Program-made: the position numbers and the translations under genes
In this document: piece after piece, positions 43,003 to 51,816 of the stretch
How positions within the stretch are numbered: the stretch's first letter is position 1
Layout: every line of letters begins with the position of its first letter
The notes under the pieces: model-generated
Told to the model about the DNA's origin: nothing
The model's database searches: none
Seen by the model: the letters and a program-made list of their open reading frames with translations, nothing else
Assembly (NCBI RefSeq): GCF_023701695.1
Contig: NZ_JAJOZC010000001.1
Location: 4,773,894 to 4,837,893 of the forward strand
Direction of reading: 5' to 3'
Source of the DNA: Streptomyces sp. RKAG290
GTDB lineage: Bacteria > Actinomycetota > Actinomycetes > Streptomycetales > Streptomycetaceae
Length of the DNA stretch: 64,000 bases

Positions 43003-43503
43003 CTATTCGCGGATGCCGGAGATCTTCCCGGTCGCCAGGTCCGACTGCACGGTCAGGTACGTGTACGTGGGGTGGGCGACCGAGCCCCAGGTGAGCCGGA
43101 CCGTCGACCACGTGTGGCCGGCGCCGCTGTCGCCAGCGGTGACGCGGAAGTCCGCCGGGATGTTCTGGGCGCGCAGCACTCCGTCGGCGTGGTTGCTCTT
43201 CTCCCAGCCGGTCAGCTCCCGGCGCAGGGCGGGCGTCAGGTAGAAGCCGCGCAGCGAGGTGGCGAGGGGTCCGCCGCCCTCGGCGGCGACGGCGTCGAGG
43301 TACGAGCCGTAGAAGTGGGCGACCTGCCGGGCCTCGGCGGCGGAGACGTCGTCGCGGACCGGCGCCGCGGCGGGCGCGGTCTGCGGTGCGGAAGCGGCGG
43401 CGGCCGGGACGGCGGCGACGGCGGTCAGGAGAGCGGCCGCGAGCAGCGTGCGACCGATGGGGCGACGGCCGCGGGTGCGCCGGGCGGTGCGGAGCTGGGT
43501 CAT
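43003..43503 (-). CDS. Secreted protein of unknown function
   Basis: 166 residues. A cleavable signal (RRPIGRTLLAAALLTAVAAVPAAAASA) is followed by a mature domain with VAHFYGSYLDAVA, SLRGFYLTPALRRELTGWEKSNHADGVLRAQNIP and a beta-rich end (VRLTWGSVAHPTYTYLTVQSDL). The layout suggests a small alpha+beta (NTF2/DUF3828-like) fold, but I do not recognise the family. ATG at 43501-43503 after AAGGCAGG. Convergent with the ABC exporter, 15 bp between stops. Confidence 0.65.
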   Translation of the reverse strand: MTQLRTARRTRGRRPIGRTLLAAALLTAVAAVPAAAASAPQTAPAAAPVRDDVSAAEARQVAHFYGSYLDAVAAEGGGPLATSLRGFYLTPALRRELTGWEKSNHADGVLRAQNIPADFRVTAGDSGAGHTWSTVRLTWGSVAHPTYTYLTVQSDLATGKISGIRE

Positions 43504-43660
43504 GGTGTGCCTGCCTTTCGTATGGCTCTGTCCTGTGGGAGCCATCGTGTGGCGGTTCGGTTGCCCGGGATGCGGAGCGCGCCGGGTGCAACCTCCGGAT
43601 GGCCTCCCGCGTCGTAGGCAGATACACGCATGTGCGTTCATGTGTCGGGTAGGGGCACGA

Positions 43661-44116
43661 GTGTTCGATGAGGCGATGGGGCTGCTGGTGAACAGAGCGA
43701 CGATCAGAGGGACCGAGGGGCCCGGCGGCTGCGAGGGGCGCGGGTCCTCCGTCCGGCTGCTGGTCCTTGCGCTGACGGTCGCACTCGGACTGCTCCTCGG
43801 CGGGGTCGGGGCGCACACCGCCACCGCCGCGTCGGTCTGCGCCGGCCGTCCGGCCAAGACGCTGAAGTTCGCCACGGGCGAGCTGCGCATCTACAAGACC
43901 CGCTCCTACGCCTGCGCCCTCGCGGTCGCGGCCAGGCCCGGCGCCCGGCGCCGGATGTCCGTACAGATCCAGCCGCGCGGCGGCCGCCCCGTCGTCGACC
44001 GAGGCAACTTCACCCGGCAGGCCGGACCCGTGACCGTGCACGCCCTGAACCGGTGCGTCCGGGTCTCCGGCATGATCGCGGGAAGGACCGGCACCACGGG
44101 CTGGATCCTGTGCTGA
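43661..44116 (+). CDS. Small secreted protein with paired cysteines, unknown function
   Basis: 151 residues. A cytoplasmic N-terminus leads into a signal anchor (VRLLVLALTVALGLLLGGVGAHTATAA). The mature part of about 85 residues has four Cys (SVCAG, SYACA, NRCVR, WILC), probably two disulphides. GTG 43661 follows AGGGG with 5-nt spacing; an ATG at 43676 is an alternative. Divergent from the preceding secreted gene. No family recognised. Confidence 0.6.
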   Translation: MFDEAMGLLVNRATIRGTEGPGGCEGRGSSVRLLVLALTVALGLLLGGVGAHTATAASVCAGRPAKTLKFATGELRIYKTRSYACALAVAARPGARRRMSVQIQPRGGRPVVDRGNFTRQAGPVTVHALNRCVRVSGMIAGRTGTTGWILC

Positions 44117-44214
44117 CCGGGTGACACCCCCGGAGCGGCAGGCAACGGGGTCTGGCGGCAGTGGTGTTGCCCCGCTAGGTTCACGACGTCTGTTGTGAAT
44201 CAAGGGGAGGGTGC

Positions 44215-45690
44215 ATGCGCAAGGCGCTCAGAGGTTTCCTGTCGCTCGCGGTGCTGATCGGCACAGTGAGCGCGACGGGTGCCTCCGCCGGGGCGGCCAC
44301 CGCCGCAGAACCGGCCGCGATCGGCTCCGCCGTCAGTGACAGCGGGACGAGCACGGACATCAAGGACCGGATCCTGGCCATCCCGGGAATGAGTCTCATC
44401 GAGGAGAAGCCCTACCCGGGCTACCGCTACTTCGTCCTCAACTACACCCAGCCGGTCGACCACCGGCACCCGTCCAAGGGCACGTTCCAGCAGCGGATCA
44501 CGCTGCTGCACAAGGACACCTCCCGCCCGACGGTGTTCTTCACCAGCGGCTACAACGTCTCCACCAACCCCGGCCGCTCGGAGCCGACCCGGATCGTCGA
44601 CGGCAACCAGGTCTCTCTGGAGTACCGGTTCTTCACCCCGTCCCGCCCGTCGCCCGCCGACTGGTCCAAGCTCGACATCTGGCAGGCCGCCAGTGACCAG
44701 CACCGGGTCTTCACCGCGCTGAAGAAGATCTACTCCAAGAACTGGCTGACCACCGGCGGTTCCAAGGGCGGCATGACCGCCACGTACTTCGAGCGCTACT
44801 ACCCGAAGGACATGGACGGCGTCGTCGCGTACGTCGCGCCCAACGACGTGGTCAACAAGGAGGACTCGGCGTACGACCGGTTCCTGGCCGGCGTCGGCAC
44901 CAAGGAGTGCCGCGACAAGCTGAACGGCGTGCAGCGCGAGGCGCTGATCCGGCGCAAGCCGCTGGAGCGGAAGTACGAGGAGTACGCCGCCGACAACGGC
45001 TACACCTTCTCCACCGTCGGCTCCCTCGACAAGGCGTACGAGGCCGTCGTCCTGGACTACATCTGGGCGTTCTGGCAGTACAGCCTGCTGGCCGACTGCG
45101 ACTCCGTGCCGGCCGACGCCAAGACCGCCACCGACCAGGCGATCTGGGATTCGGTCGACTCGATCTCCGGCTTCTCCGCCTACGCCGACCAGGGCCTGGA
45201 GACGTACACGCCGTACTACTACCAGGCGGGCACCCAGCTCGGTTCGCCCGACATCAAGCAGCCCTGGCTCGGCAAGCTGAGCCGGTACGGCTACCAGCCG
45301 CCCCGCAGCTTCGTGCCGCGCTCCATCCCGATGAAGGCCCAGCCCTCGGTGATGCGTGACGTCGACAGCTGGGTGAAGCACCACGCCAGCCACATGCTGT
45401 ACGTGTACGGGCAGAACGACCCGTGGGGCGCCGAGCGCTTCCGGCTCGGTGCGGGCGCCCGTGACAGCTACGTCTTCACCGTGGCCGGCGGCAACCACGG
45501 CTCGAACGTCGCAGGACTGGACCCGGCGGAGAACGCCACGGCCACCGCGGCCATCCTGCGCTGGGCCGGCGTCGCCCCGGCCGCGGTCCAGGCCGACCCG
45601 GCGAAGGCGAAGCCGCTCGCGAAGTTCGACGCCCGGCTCGACAGCCGGGACCTGACGACCGAGCACCGGCTCGGCAACCGGCACCCGTAG
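44215..45690 (+). CDS. Secreted prolyl tri/tetrapeptidyl aminopeptidase (family S37)
   Basis: 491 residues with a signal peptide (RKALRGFLSLAVLIGTVSATGASAGAA). The serine-hydrolase elbow is TGGSKGGMTATYFERYYP, and the C-terminal part carries the Asp/His regions YVYGQNDPWGAERF and VAGGNHGSNVAGL. This matches peptidase family S37, known from Streptomyces mobaraensis, which removes Pro-ended tri- and tetrapeptides from secreted protein digests. ATG 44215 follows AGGGGAGGG. A strong bidirectional terminator follows. Confidence 0.9.
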   Translation: MRKALRGFLSLAVLIGTVSATGASAGAATAAEPAAIGSAVSDSGTSTDIKDRILAIPGMSLIEEKPYPGYRYFVLNYTQPVDHRHPSKGTFQQRITLLHKDTSRPTVFFTSGYNVSTNPGRSEPTRIVDGNQVSLEYRFFTPSRPSPADWSKLDIWQAASDQHRVFTALKKIYSKNWLTTGGSKGGMTATYFERYYPKDMDGVVAYVAPNDVVNKEDSAYDRFLAGVGTKECRDKLNGVQREALIRRKPLERKYEEYAADNGYTFSTVGSLDKAYEAVVLDYIWAFWQYSLLADCDSVPADAKTATDQAIWDSVDSISGFSAYADQGLETYTPYYYQAGTQLGSPDIKQPWLGKLSRYGYQPPRSFVPRSIPMKAQPSVMRDVDSWVKHHASHMLYVYGQNDPWGAERFRLGAGARDSYVFTVAGGNHGSNVAGLDPAENATATAAILRWAGVAPAAVQADPAKAKPLAKFDARLDSRDLTTEHRLGNRHP

Positions 45691-45697
45691 CGCAACC

Positions 45698-45735
45698 CGC
45701 GGCGGCGACCCGAGGCCTTTCGGGCCGCCGCCGCG
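45698..45735. terminator. Bidirectional terminator
   Basis: CGCGGCGGCG (45698-45707) pairs with CGCCGCCGCG (45726-45735), with an inner CCCGA/TCGGG stem. It sits between the convergent S37 peptidase and GH3 genes. Confidence 0.75.
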
Positions 45736-45752
45736 GAACGCCTCAGCTCCGT

Positions 45753-47603
45753 CTAATAGGTGAGGCCGTAGCCCACCGGGTACAGCACCCGCGCCGGGTC
45801 GTCGGCACGCTGGACCGGCACCGGCAGCGTCCCCTCCGGTTCGGCACGGCCCGCGATCACCCGGGCCGCCGCCCGCAGTTCGACATCGGTCCAGGAGTAC
45901 GTGGCGAGGCTCGCCGCGTATCCCGTCCCGGCCAGCTGGGCGATGTCGTACGGATTGCGGATCGCGACCGTGACCACCGGCACGCCCGTCGCGGCCAGCG
46001 CGCTCACCAGGGCCCGCTGCGAACTGGTCGCCGTGACGTTGTACGTCCCCACGACCACCGCGTCCTTGCCCTGCGCGGCAGCTACCGCCGCGTCGATGTT
46101 CGCCTGGGTGGGCGCGGTGCCGGTGGACAGGGCGGTGGCCGCGTACCCCAGCCCCTTGAACTCGTCGGCCAGGGTGGTCGTCGGCGGTCCCGTCGTGCCG
46201 GACGGGGAGGCCGGATCGGCACCGACCACCAAGAGGTTGCGGTGGGAGCGGCGCGAGAGCGGCAGCAGCGAACCGTCGTTGGCCAGCAGCGTGGTCGTGT
46301 GCTCCGCGATCCGGTCGGCTGCGGCCAGGTGCGACCGGGTGCCCACGGTGCGGTCCACGCCCCGGTGGCTGACGAACGGGTCGTCGAACAGCCCCAGTTT
46401 CGTCTTCAGCCGCAGGATGCGCAGGATCGATTCCTCGATCCGGGCCTCGCTGACCTCGCCGCTCTTGACGGCCGCCAGGAGGGCGTTCCAGGAGACGTCG
46501 AGGCTGGGCGGGTTGAGCAGCTGGTCGACGCCCGCCTGCACGGCCAGCACCGGCACCCGCTTGTCGCCGTACTTCGTCCGGACCCCCTCCATGCCGAGCG
46601 AGTCGGTGACCACGACGCCGTCGTAGCCCAGCTCCTCGCGCAGGATGCCGGTGAGGATCGGCCGGGACAGGGTCGCCGGGTCCTCGGCCGGGTCGAGCGC
46701 GGGCACCACGATGTGCGCCGTCATGATCGAGTCGATGCCCGCGGCGATCGCCGCCCGGAACGGCGGCTCGTCCAGCTCGGCCCACTGCTCGCGGGTGTGC
46801 CCGATGACCGGCAGGCCGGTGTGGCTGTCGGTACTGGTGTCGCCGTGGCCGGGGAAGTGCTTGGCCGTGGAGGCGATCCCCGCGCTCTGGTACCCCTTCA
46901 CCTGGGCGGCGACCATCCCGGCCACCGACTGCGGGTCGGAGCCGAAGGAGCGCACGCCGATCACCGGGTTGGCCGGGTTGACGTTCACGTCGGCGTCCGG
47001 GGCGTAGTTCTGGCAGATGCCGATCGCGGCCAGCTCGGCGCCCGCGATCTGCCCCGCCCTGCGTGCGTCGGAGCGCGAACCGCCCGCGCCGAGCGCCATC
47101 GCGCCGGGCAGCAGCGTGGCGGGCTCGCCGACCCGGCAGACGATGCCGTGCTCCTGGTCCGTCGAGACCAGCAGCGGCAGCGGAGTGGGACCTGCCAGAC
47201 CGGCCCGCTGGATGCCGTTGGAGAGATCGGCGATCTGGTGCGGGTCGCGGGTGTTGTGCGCCCAGGTGAAGTAGATGATGCCGCCGACGTGGTACTTGGC
47301 GATCATCTCCGCCGCCGTGCGCACGCCGATCTCGGCGAGGTTGGCGTCGATGTCGGCCTGGTCGGGGTCGGTGGCGGAGTGCCCGTAGACCCGCATGACG
47401 AACAGCTGGCCGACCTTCTCCTCCAGGCTCATCCGGGAGATGAGCCGCTTCAGCCGCCGGGTGGTGGCGGCGGAGTTGTAGCTGCCGGCCGCGGTCTTCT
47501 GAGCGGCGACGGCGCCGGGGGCGACTGCCGCGCCCGTCGCCGCCACGACTGCGGTGGCGGCGGTAGCGGTGAGGAGGGTGCGTCTGGAGGTGCGGTGGTG
47601 CAC
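45753..47603 (-). CDS. Exported GH3 beta-N-acetylglucosaminidase (NagZ-like)
   Basis: 616 residues. A Tat-type signal (HRTSRRTLLTATAATAVVA, then APGAVAA) precedes a GH3 TIM barrel. The N-acetylglucosaminidase-specific His/Asp loop is visible as KHFPGHGDTSTDSHTGLP, and the nucleophile region as VVVTDSLGMEGV. Unlike single-domain NagZ, an alpha/beta C-terminal domain follows (about 400-610). GTG at 47601-47603 follows AAGGAG with 5-nt spacing. Upstream are a good promoter and a dre-like palindrome, so DasR control is likely. Probable role: release of GlcNAc from cell-wall or chitin fragments outside the cell. Confidence 0.92.
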   Translation of the reverse strand: MHHRTSRRTLLTATAATAVVAATGAAVAPGAVAAQKTAAGSYNSAATTRRLKRLISRMSLEEKVGQLFVMRVYGHSATDPDQADIDANLAEIGVRTAAEMIAKYHVGGIIYFTWAHNTRDPHQIADLSNGIQRAGLAGPTPLPLLVSTDQEHGIVCRVGEPATLLPGAMALGAGGSRSDARRAGQIAGAELAAIGICQNYAPDADVNVNPANPVIGVRSFGSDPQSVAGMVAAQVKGYQSAGIASTAKHFPGHGDTSTDSHTGLPVIGHTREQWAELDEPPFRAAIAAGIDSIMTAHIVVPALDPAEDPATLSRPILTGILREELGYDGVVVTDSLGMEGVRTKYGDKRVPVLAVQAGVDQLLNPPSLDVSWNALLAAVKSGEVSEARIEESILRILRLKTKLGLFDDPFVSHRGVDRTVGTRSHLAAADRIAEHTTTLLANDGSLLPLSRRSHRNLLVVGADPASPSGTTGPPTTTLADEFKGLGYAATALSTGTAPTQANIDAAVAAAQGKDAVVVGTYNVTATSSQRALVSALAATGVPVVTVAIRNPYDIAQLAGTGYAASLATYSWTDVELRAAARVIAGRAEPEGTLPVPVQRADDPARVLYPVGYGLTY

Positions 47604-47663
47604 GTGAGCTCCTTCGGCCGTACTCGGTGACGAGGGGGTGGTGAAAGAAACTGCCAAGAAGCA

Positions 47664-47706
47664 CGGATATCCAGAAAATAACTTCCGGTCAAGGGTCCGG
47701 ACCATT
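47664..47706 (-). promoter_or_regulatory. GH3 promoter with dre-like palindrome
   Basis: On the minus strand TTGACC (47687-47692) and TATCCG (47664-47669) are 17 bp apart. Immediately upstream, AATGGTCCGGACCCTT (47691-47706) contains the palindrome GGTCCGGACC and matches the DasR consensus at 11 of 16 positions. Confidence 0.55.
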
Positions 47707-47767
47707 TTGAGCGCGTCCCGTCCCGCCCTGGCGGGGTGACGAATCCACCCACCCCGCCCGCGGTGGG

Positions 47768-48706
47768 TTATCGCAGCCCCACACCCGTCCCGTGCGCCTG
47801 AAGCGCCGAGACCGCCGCCGTGATCGCGGGGCGCCGGGCCGCCTCCGTGCGCCACAGCGCGTACAGCCGGCGCACCGGCACCGGGTCGATCCGCACCGCC
47901 ACCACCCCGTCCGGCAACGGCCCGCGGCCCAGCCGGGGAATCATCGCGACGCCGAGACCGGCGGCGAGCAGCGCCAGCTGGGTGTGGTTCTCCTCCGCCT
48001 GGTGCCGGATGTCCGGCTCGTAGCCCGCCGTGCGCAGCGTCCGTACGAGCCAGTCGTGGCAGACCGTCCCCGGCGGCTGGCAGATCCACCGCTCCTTCGC
48101 CAGTTCCTCGCGCCGCACCCCGTCCCGGCCCGCCAGCCGGTGGTCCGCCGGCACCAGCAGGTCGCACCGGTCGTCCCCGATCACCGCCTGCGCCACGCCG
48201 TCCGGGGCGGGCAGCGGGGCGATGTCCCAGTCGTGCGCGACGGCCAGGTCGATCACGCCCTTGGCCACCAGGTCGACCGAGAGGTGCGGATCGACCTCCG
48301 TCATCCGGACGTCCAGGGCCGGGTGCTCGCGGTCCAGCTCCGCCAGGACCCCCGGCAGCAGCCCGCGTGCCGCCGAGGCGAACGCCCCGATCGACAGCCG
48401 GCCCGTCGGAAGCCCCCTGCGCTCCTCCAGCGTCGTCTCCGCCCGCTCCACGATCGCCAGCAACTGCTGCGCGGTCGCGGCGAGATGGACCGCCTCCTCG
48501 GTGAGGGCGATCCCGCGCCCGCGGCGTTCCAGCAGCGTCGTGCGGGTCTCCCGCTCCAGTTTGGTGATCTGCTGCGAGACCGCCGACGGGGTGTAGCCGA
48601 GCGCGGCGGCGGCGCCCGCGACGGAACCGTGGACGGAGATGGCGTGCAGCGCGCGCAGCCGGGAAAGGTCGAGCACCGGAGCCTCCGGGGTGGGTGACGC
48701 ACTCAT
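47768..48706 (-). CDS. LysR-family transcription regulator
   Basis: 312 residues. Winged helix-turn-helix at about 12-72 (LRALHAISVHGSVAGAAAALG; SAVSQQITKLERE) and a LysR substrate-binding domain from about 98 (GRLSIGAFASAARGLLPGVL). ATG at 48704-48706. Divergent from the EamA transporter gene, which is its most likely target. Effector unknown. Confidence 0.92.
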   Translation of the reverse strand: MSASPTPEAPVLDLSRLRALHAISVHGSVAGAAAALGYTPSAVSQQITKLERETRTTLLERRGRGIALTEEAVHLAATAQQLLAIVERAETTLEERRGLPTGRLSIGAFASAARGLLPGVLAELDREHPALDVRMTEVDPHLSVDLVAKGVIDLAVAHDWDIAPLPAPDGVAQAVIGDDRCDLLVPADHRLAGRDGVRREELAKERWICQPPGTVCHDWLVRTLRTAGYEPDIRHQAEENHTQLALLAAGLGVAMIPRLGRGPLPDGVVAVRIDPVPVRRLYALWRTEAARRPAITAAVSALQAHGTGVGLR

Positions 48707-48782
48707 TCATTAGCAACGCTCAATTCCACCATGAAGAAACCCGCGCTGGTGCTACATGGTTGATACGGGTGATCCTCGGTGC

Positions 48783-49684
48783 ATGCGTCCCCAACACATC
48801 GCCCTGGCCGCCCTGGTGGCCGCCGTCTGGGGTGTCAATTTCGTCGTCATCGAGCTCGGCCTCGCCCACTTCCCGCCGCTGCTCTTCTCCGCCCTGCGCT
48901 TCCTGGTCGCCGCGCTGCCCGCGGTCTTCTTCGTCGGCCGGCCGAAGGTCGCCTGGAAGTGGATCGTGGGAGTGGGGCTGGTTCTGGGTGTGGCCAAGTT
49001 CGGCCTGCTGTTCATCGGCATGGACCGGGGGATGGGGCCGGTCTCTCCTCCCTGGTCCTTCAGGTGCAGGCGGTCTTCACGGTGCTCTTCGCGGCGATCG
49101 CGCTCAGTGAACGCCCAGGGCGGGTCAGGGTGTTGGGGATGGGGGTGGCCCTCGCGGGCATCGGAGTGGCCGCGGTGGACGAGGGGGCGAGCGGGCCTGT
49201 GCTCGCCTTCGTGCTGGTGATCGCGGCGGCTGCCTGCTGGGGTGTGTCGAACGTGCTGACCCGCAAGGCCGCCCCGCCCGACTCCCTCAACTTCATGGTG
49301 TGGGTCTCCACCGTGCCGGTCCTGCCGCTGCTCGGCCTCTCCCTCCTCTTCGAGGGCTGGGACCGCGACACGGCGGCGCTTGCCGCACTCGACTGGAGCG
49401 GCGCCGGAATCATCGTCTACGTCGCCTGGATCACGACGGTCTTCGGCTTCGGGGCGTGGGGCTTCCTGCTGAGCCGCTACCCGGCCTCGTCCGTCGCCCC
49501 GTTCACCCTGCTCGTGCCGGTCTTCGGGATGTCGTCGGCGGCGGTCCTGCTCGACGAGTCGGTCAGCCCGCTGCGGTGGTGCGCGGCGGCGCTGCTGGTC
49601 GGCGGGGTGGCCCTCACGTCACTTGCGGGGGCGCGACGGCCCCGCGTGGTGGCTGCGGACGCGCCGGCGCCGGCCCCGGTCTGA
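48783..49684 (+). pseudogene. EamA-family metabolite exporter, frameshifted
   Basis: Ten-helix DMT exporter of the RhaT/YdcZ-like EamA group. ATG 48783 (MRPQHIALAALVAAVWGVNF) reads to FIGMDRGM at about 49033. The frame is then lost by what looks like one missing G in the run at 49034-49037. It resumes as GAGLSSLVLQVQAVFTVLFAAIALSE and continues to a normal end at 49684. Both EamA repeats are otherwise intact, so a sequencing deletion is likely. Divergent from a LysR regulator, as for many amino-acid or metabolite exporters. Confidence 0.88.
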
Positions 49685-49713
49685 GAGAGGGGCCGGCCGC
49701 CGCGATGCGCGCC

Positions 49714-50507
49714 CTACTGCTTCGGGGCGCCCAGCCGCAGCAGGTGCTCGCGTCCCGCGCCCAGCAGACCCGGCAGCTCCGCCGCCCCCGGGTGCCAGCG
49801 CTTCTCGTACTCCCAGCAGACCCAGCTGTCCGCGTCCAGCGTGTCCAGGCACGCCCGCAGCGGCAGCACCCCGGCCCCCAGCGCCAGCGGCTCGGTGGCC
49901 TCGGCCGACGCGATGTCCTTCACCTGTACGTAGCCCAGGTGCGGGGCCAGCACCGCATGGCTCGCGACCGGTTCCTCGCCGGCCAGCCAGGTGTGCATGA
50001 TGTCCCACAGCGCGCCGATGCTCCCGTGCCCCACCGTCCCCACCACCCGGGCCACGTCGGCCCCGGCGCGGTGCGAGTCGTGCGTCTCCAGCAGGATGCG
50101 TACGCCCATGTCCGCGGCGTACGGGCGGCCGCGGCCAGCCGGCGGGCGGCGGTCGCGTCGGCCGTGGCGGGGTCCTGGTCGCCGCCGCCGGGGAAGACCC
50201 GGACGTTGCGCGCGCCCAGGTCCCGGGCGAGCTCCACCAGCCCGGCGAGCTCGTCCAGCACCGGCTGGTCGTCCCCCTCGGCCGCGGCCCGGACATAGCC
50301 GGCCACGGTCAGGATCTCGATCCCGCCCCGCTTGAACTCCTCGACGACATCGGCGCGTTCGAGCATCGAGAGCCCCGGGTGCACCGGCTCCTCGGGGTGG
50401 GCGCGCAGCTCCACACCCTGGTAACCGTGCTCGGCCGCCAGCCGGACGACCTCGGATATCGGCAGCCCCGGCACCCCGAGGGTGGAGAAAGCGAGCTTCA
50501 CGTGCAT
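49714..50507 (-). pseudogene. Sugar phosphate isomerase/epimerase-like TIM barrel, frameshifted
   Basis: AP-endonuclease-2/xylose-isomerase-like TIM barrel. ATG at 50505-50507 (MHVKLAFSTLGVPGLPISEVV) reads to RRLAAAA near 50126. One C seems missing at plus-strand 50123-50125, where A-P-Y-A-A-D is expected. The frame then continues as MGVRILLETHDSHRAGADVARV to GAPKQ at 49714. Metal-ligand positions (LLETHDSH, GALWDIMHTW, YVQVKDI) are kept. It lies downstream of the LacI gene on the same strand, next to a divergent sugar-catabolic operon that encodes a second protein of the same fold. Confidence 0.87.
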
Positions 50508-50621
50508 GTTCCTTTCATCGGTACCTGTGCCTGCCCCCGCGCACCGTACGGACCGGGCGGCGGCCGGCACACCTTCGGCTCACGGCTTGCATGACGGATG
50601 CCCCGGTCCGGGGCAACCAAG

Positions 50622-51686
50622 TCACACCCGCGGCACCGCCGTCGAACCCCGCACCATCAGCTCCGCCGGGATCGTCGCGACGCCGCCCGGCGGCGGGGTC
50701 TCCTTGCCCATCGCCAGCCGGCCCGCCCGCGCCCCCGCCTCGAAGAGCGGCAGCCGTACGGTCGTCAGGGCCGGGACCACGTCCACCGAGAACGGCAGGT
50801 CGTCGAAGCCGGCCACCGAGATGTCCTCGGGGATGCGCAGGCCCCGGTCCCGGATCGCCGCGGCGGCACCCAGTGCCACCGTGTCGTTGGCGGCGACGAC
50901 GGCCGTGATCCCCGGTTCGCGGCGCAGGAGTTCGACGGTGGCGTCGTAGCCGGAGCTGCGGTCGTAGGAGCCGTGCACGGTGAGCCGGTCCTCGTCGCCG
51001 ACCAGCCCCGCGGCCTTCATCGCGTCGCGGTGGCCCTCCAGCCGGTGCCGGGTCGTGGTCCGCTCCAGCGGTCCCGCGACATAGCCGATCCGCTGGTGGC
51101 CCAGCGAGATCAGGTGCTCGGTGAGCCGCCGGCCGCCGCCCCGGTTGTCGAAGGCGAGCGCGGCCAGGATCGAGTCGCCGTCCGGCAGCGGGGGCCGCCC
51201 GCACAGCACCACCCTGGTGCCGGCGTCGGCGAGTTTCGCCAGCTTCGCGGACATCGCGGCCTGGTGCGCCGGGTCCTCCACCGCGCCGCCGGTGAGGACG
51301 ACGGCGGCGGCGCGCTGGCGCTGGAGCAGGGTGAGGTAGGTGAGCTCACGGGCCGGGGAACCGCCGGTGTTGCAGACAACGGCGAGCTTCTCGCCGCCCG
51401 CCCGGCCCGAACCGTCGCCCGGACCGCCGATCTCCGTCTGTGCCGCCCCGGCCATGATCCCGAAGAACGGGTCGGCGATGTCGTTGACCAGGATGCCGAT
51501 CAGATCGGACGTGGCGGCCGCGAGCGAGCTCGCGGGCCCGTTGAGCACGTAGTCCAGGTCGTCCACCGCGCGCAGCACCCGCTCCCGAGTGGACGCGGCC
51601 ACCGGGTAGTTGCCGTTCAGTACGCGGGAGACGGTGGCCGGGGACACCCGGGCGCGCGCCGCCACGTCCGCCAGGGTGACTGTCAT
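50622..51686 (-). CDS. LacI-family repressor of sugar cluster
   Basis: 354 residues. LacI helix-turn-helix at the start (MTVTLADVAARARVSPATVSRVLNGNY) and a sensor domain ending in GFDDLPFSVDVVPALTTVRLP. An insertion around residue 95-115 (GGPGDGSGRAGGEK) is unusual. ATG at 51684-51686 has GGAGGA 6 nt upstream. Divergent from the Gfo/Idh/MocA gene; the AAGCGCTT palindrome there is its likely operator. The sugar effector is unknown. Confidence 0.92.
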   Translation of the reverse strand: MTVTLADVAARARVSPATVSRVLNGNYPVAASTRERVLRAVDDLDYVLNGPASSLAAATSDLIGILVNDIADPFFGIMAGAAQTEIGGPGDGSGRAGGEKLAVVCNTGGSPARELTYLTLLQRQRAAAVVLTGGAVEDPAHQAAMSAKLAKLADAGTRVVLCGRPPLPDGDSILAALAFDNRGGGRRLTEHLISLGHQRIGYVAGPLERTTTRHRLEGHRDAMKAAGLVGDEDRLTVHGSYDRSSGYDATVELLRREPGITAVVAANDTVALGAAAAIRDRGLRIPEDISVAGFDDLPFSVDVVPALTTVRLPLFEAGARAGRLAMGKETPPPGGVATIPAELMVRGSTAVPRV

Positions 51687-51740
51687 CCGCATTCCTCCGA
51701 GGTGTGATGAGGGGGACAGGAGCAATCAGCGTGCCCCCTC

Positions 51741-51770
51741 TTGTCCAGGCCGCTGTCGGCAGGCTAGCGT
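51741..51770 (+). promoter_or_regulatory. Candidate promoter of sugar operon
   Basis: TTGTCC (51741-51746), an 18-bp spacer and TAGCGT (51765-51770). The start of transcription would fall just before the LacI-type operator. Confidence 0.5.
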
Positions 51771-51780
51771 CCTCTCGTAT

Positions 51781-51794
51781 AGAAAGCGCTTGCT
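51781..51794. promoter_or_regulatory. LacI-type operator
   Basis: AGAAAGCGCTTGCT is a near-perfect palindrome centred on AAGCGCTT, typical of LacI/GalR-family sites. It lies 23 bp before the GTG of the Gfo/Idh/MocA gene and between the divergent regulator and operon. Confidence 0.7.
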
Positions 51795-51816
51795 ACGGGT
51801 GTATGGAGGAACTTTC

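Noticed and set aside
47604..48716. Long minus-strand frame joining GH3 to upstream sequence over the LysR gene
   Set aside because: The upstream part overlaps LysR in another frame and is noise; the GTG with AAGGAG at 47603 and the promoter at 47664-47692 fix the GH3 start.
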